DNA of 18,213 bases from a bacterium (lineage in GTDB: Bacteria > UBP18 > UBA7526). The DNA lies in assembly GCA_018903055.1 (NCBI GenBank), contig JAHIPW010000029.1:1-18213 (forward strand), written 5' to 3'. Position numbers and translations under genes: made by a program. The notes below the pieces were generated by a model. It saw only the letters and a list, made by a program, of their open reading frames with translations. It had not been told where the DNA came from and ran no database searches. This document shows, piece by piece, positions 14,107 through 18,213 of this stretch (position 1 is its first letter; the number at the start of each line of letters is the position of its first letter).

Positions 14107-15294
14107 ATGTTTGATAAAAGACTCTTAAAGAACTTCGATTGGCCACTACTGGCCATTACCCTTCTCTTATGTCTAATAGGGATACTGACCATCTATAGTA
14201 CAGCAAAGACATTGGATACTCCCTATCACCTGAAGCAACTCGCCTCTCTGGGTCTGGGCTTGGTTGTCTGCGTCATTGTTTTCTCCATAGATTATCATAA
14301 GTGGTCCAGATGGGCCCCCTTCCTTTATCTGGGAAGCCTCCTGCTTCTCTTCTTTCTCTTCTTTTTTAGTCCCCCAGCATTAGGTGTCCGCCGCTGGCTC
14401 TCTATTGGCCCCCTAACCTTTCAACCCTCAGAAATTTCCAAGGTAGCAACCTTCCTTCTCCTCGCCAGATACCTAAGCCCCGTTAGAGGTAATCCGTCCC
14501 TTTCGGGGTCGGATGCCTCCCGACGTTCCATCGGAAGGACCTCTAACGGGATAAACCGAAAGGAGAAAGCAGATATTCTCATCCCCCTGGCCATTGTCGC
14601 TCTACCCCTTTTTCTAATAGCCAGCCAGCCTGATCTAGGAACCGCCCTTCTCTTTCTGCCTTTGGGATTGGTTCTGGTCTATCTCGCTGGTACCAGGACA
14701 AAGCATCTTTTTCTTTTAATCGGTTTCTTTCTACTTGCTTCTCCCTTAGGATGGTTCTTCTTACACGGCTATCAGAAAAGGAGGATCCTCTCCTTCTTAA
14801 ATCCAACGAGGGACCCCCTGGGTGCGGGCTACAATATCATCCAGTCCAAAATCGCTATCGGCTCTGGTCGGCTCCTGGGGAAAGGATTTCTAAACAGCAC
14901 CCAGAGTAATTTTTTACCCGGACATCATACAGATTTCATCTTTTCCTCCTTTGCTGAGGAGTGGGGCCTTTTGGGATCCCTTTTCCTCATTCTTCTCTAC
15001 CTCTTCATCATCATCCGGGCAATTGAAATAAGCCTTCATGCTAAGGATAGATTGGGATCTCTCTTAGCAGCAGGGATTGCTACCATCCTGGCCAGTCAGG
15101 TAATAATTAATATCGCCATGGCAACCGGGATCCTGCCTGCTACGGGCTTGCCCCTGCCTTTCTTAAGCTATGGAGGGAGCCACTTGGTGATGAGTCTCGT
15201 CTCCATTGGCTTTTTACTCAATATTAGAATGAGAAGATTCATGTTTAAGAACAGCTACAGGCTTCAGGCTACAGGCTATAGGTTTGAAGCTTGA
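14107..15294 (+). CDS. rodA: RodA, SEDS peptidoglycan glycosyltransferase, with an in-frame palindrome insert
   Basis: RodA polymerises glycan strands from lipid II and works with PBP2. The 395-residue protein has about ten hydrophobic helices. Family marks are DWPLL, YSTA, LGVRRWLSIGPLTFQPSE, SQPDLGTALLFLPLG and AEEWGLLG. The catalytic region near GLPLPFLSYGGS is also present. AAGGAG lies before the ATG. Two features are abnormal. Residues 125-148 (starting PVRGNPS, ending RTSNG), in the cytoplasmic loop after FQPSEISK...ARYL, are encoded by a 72-bp palindrome (14479-14550) and are not expected in RodA. The C-terminal tail YRLQATGYRFEA is read from GCTACAGGCTT-type repeat units, which also supply the stop. 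The mutually exclusive FtsW reading is unlikely, given the PBP2 neighbour. Confidence 0.95.
   Translation: MFDKRLLKNFDWPLLAITLLLCLIGILTIYSTAKTLDTPYHLKQLASLGLGLVVCVIVFSIDYHKWSRWAPFLYLGSLLLLFFLFFFSPPALGVRRWLSIGPLTFQPSEISKVATFLLLARYLSPVRGNPSLSGSDASRRSIGRTSNGINRKEKADILIPLAIVALPLFLIASQPDLGTALLFLPLGLVLVYLAGTRTKHLFLLIGFFLLASPLGWFFLHGYQKRRILSFLNPTRDPLGAGYNIIQSKIAIGSGRLLGKGFLNSTQSNFLPGHHTDFIFSSFAEEWGLLGSLFLILLYLFIIIRAIEISLHAKDRLGSLLAAGIATILASQVIINIAMATGILPATGLPLPFLSYGGSHLVMSLVSIGFLLNIRMRRFMFKNSYRLQATGYRFEA
14479..14550. repeat. CCCGTTAGA palindromic element inside rodA
   Basis: CCCGTTAGAGGT (14479-14490) and ACCTCTAACGGG (14539-14550) pair perfectly over 12 bp. Two inner hairpins follow in order: ATCCG-T-CCC...GGGG-T-CGGAT (about 14492-14514) and CCT-C-CCGA...TCGG-A-AGG (about 14516-14538). 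Length is 72 bp, exactly 24 codons, starting on a codon boundary. Confidence 0.85.
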
Positions 15295-15318
15295 GGCTTG
15301 CAGCTTGTGGCTTGAAGC
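15250..15318. repeat. GCTTGAAG/GCTACAGG inverted repeat at the rodA 3' end
   Basis: The left units GCTACAGGCTTCAGGCTACAGG and the right units GAAGCTTGAGGCTTGCAGCTTG roughly complement each other. The repeat encodes the RodA tail, includes its TGA, and ends just before the GGAG of the next gene. It is kin to 1229-1300. Confidence 0.65.
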
Positions 15319-15327
15319 GGAGTAGAA

Positions 15328-18009
<2,682 letters not shown>

Positions 18010-18021
18010 TCACCGTAATCA

Positions 18022-18053
18022 AGATTTCTGACTTTTTCAGAAATCTCTTTTTA
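18022..18053 (+). terminator. intrinsic terminator closing the mre-rodA cluster
   Basis: AGATTTCTGA-CTTTT-TCAGAAATCT forms a perfect 10-bp stem, followed by CTTTTTAG. The stem is AT-rich but has a T-run. It lies 12 bases after the stop of the last gene and repeats the hairpin at 6971-6995. Confidence 0.75.
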
Positions 18054-18057
18054 GAAT

Positions 18058-18086
18058 TTGACAAATTTCTTTATTGGTGATATACT
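18058..18086 (+). promoter_or_regulatory. near-consensus sigma70 promoter for a gene beyond the window
   Basis: TTGACA (18058-18063), a 17-base spacer and TATACT (18081-18086) differ from consensus at one position. No gene starts within the remaining bases, so the transcript runs out of the window. Confidence 0.85.
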
Positions 18087-18148
18087 TGTTTAAAAGCATC
18101 GAAATTTCAATACAACCACGGATTTATCGAATTTAACCAGCAATATTT

Positions 18149-18209
18149 ACCACGAAAGCACGAGAACTTATTTAACACGAAAACACAAAATTTTTCATAG
18201 TTTCGTGGT
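18149..18209. repeat. ACCACGAAA inverted repeat at the window end
   Basis: ACCACGAAA (18149-18157) and TTTCGTGGT (18201-18209) are exact reverse complements. CACGAAA/ACACGAAAACAC units lie between them. The element lies in the leader of the transcript expected from the promoter at 18058 and may continue past the window. Confidence 0.7.
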
Positions 18210-18213
18210 TTTC

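Overview
The window reads as the chromosome of an uncultured anaerobic bacterium. It has an Rnf ferredoxin:NAD+ complex, a flavinyltransferase, oxygen-sensitive radical SAM enzymes and a rod-shape (Mre/PBP2/RodA) cluster. Promoters are of the sigma70 type. Gene content is ordinary core metabolism and cell-wall growth. The DNA between genes, and partly inside them, is unusual. I cannot name the lineage. Repeat-laden intergenic DNA of this style is something I associate with uncultured candidate phyla, but that is only an impression.

Layout. (1) 1-2870: the 3' half of an rnf operon in the order G (cut by the window edge), E, A, B. (2) 3089-6929: a flavin-reductase-like protein, an AmmeMemoRadiSam-type pair (MEMO-like protein B and its radical SAM partner; protein A/AMMECR1 is not in the window) and a lipoprotein ApbE, which would flavinylate RnfG (and RnfD). 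(3) 7063-7302: a small two-helix membrane protein of unknown function, then a strong bidirectional terminator at 7321-7347. (4) 7401-8798, minus strand: a membrane-anchored PpiC-type peptidyl-prolyl isomerase. It converges on the terminator and diverges from mreB, and each side has a clear promoter. (5) 9372-18009: mreB, mreC, mreD, mrdA (PBP2), rodA and a fused B12-binding-like radical SAM/DUF2344 protein, closed by a terminator at 18022-18053. A near-consensus promoter at 18058-18086 opens the next, unseen, unit.

The most interesting signal is the repeat layer. Nearly every gap holds a long imperfect inverted repeat built from short degenerate units, with different units in each gap. Several of these begin in the last codons of the upstream gene and supply its stop codon. 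Separately, small palindromes ending in CCCGTTAGA/TCTAACGGG lie inside the rodA and radical SAM/DUF2344 reading frames. CCC-to-GGG they are 72 and 60 bp, in the same codon phase, and both fold as an outer stem plus two inner hairpins. A related CCCCGTTGGAG element (108 bp) sits in the apbE signal peptide. A different palindrome starts the MreD and PBP2 proteins and gives both a similar peptide, PAPFTRK...FV.ER. Together these resemble protein-coding palindromic elements (as described in Rickettsia), here inserted in core cell-wall genes. All calls come from reading the sequence; no searches were run.
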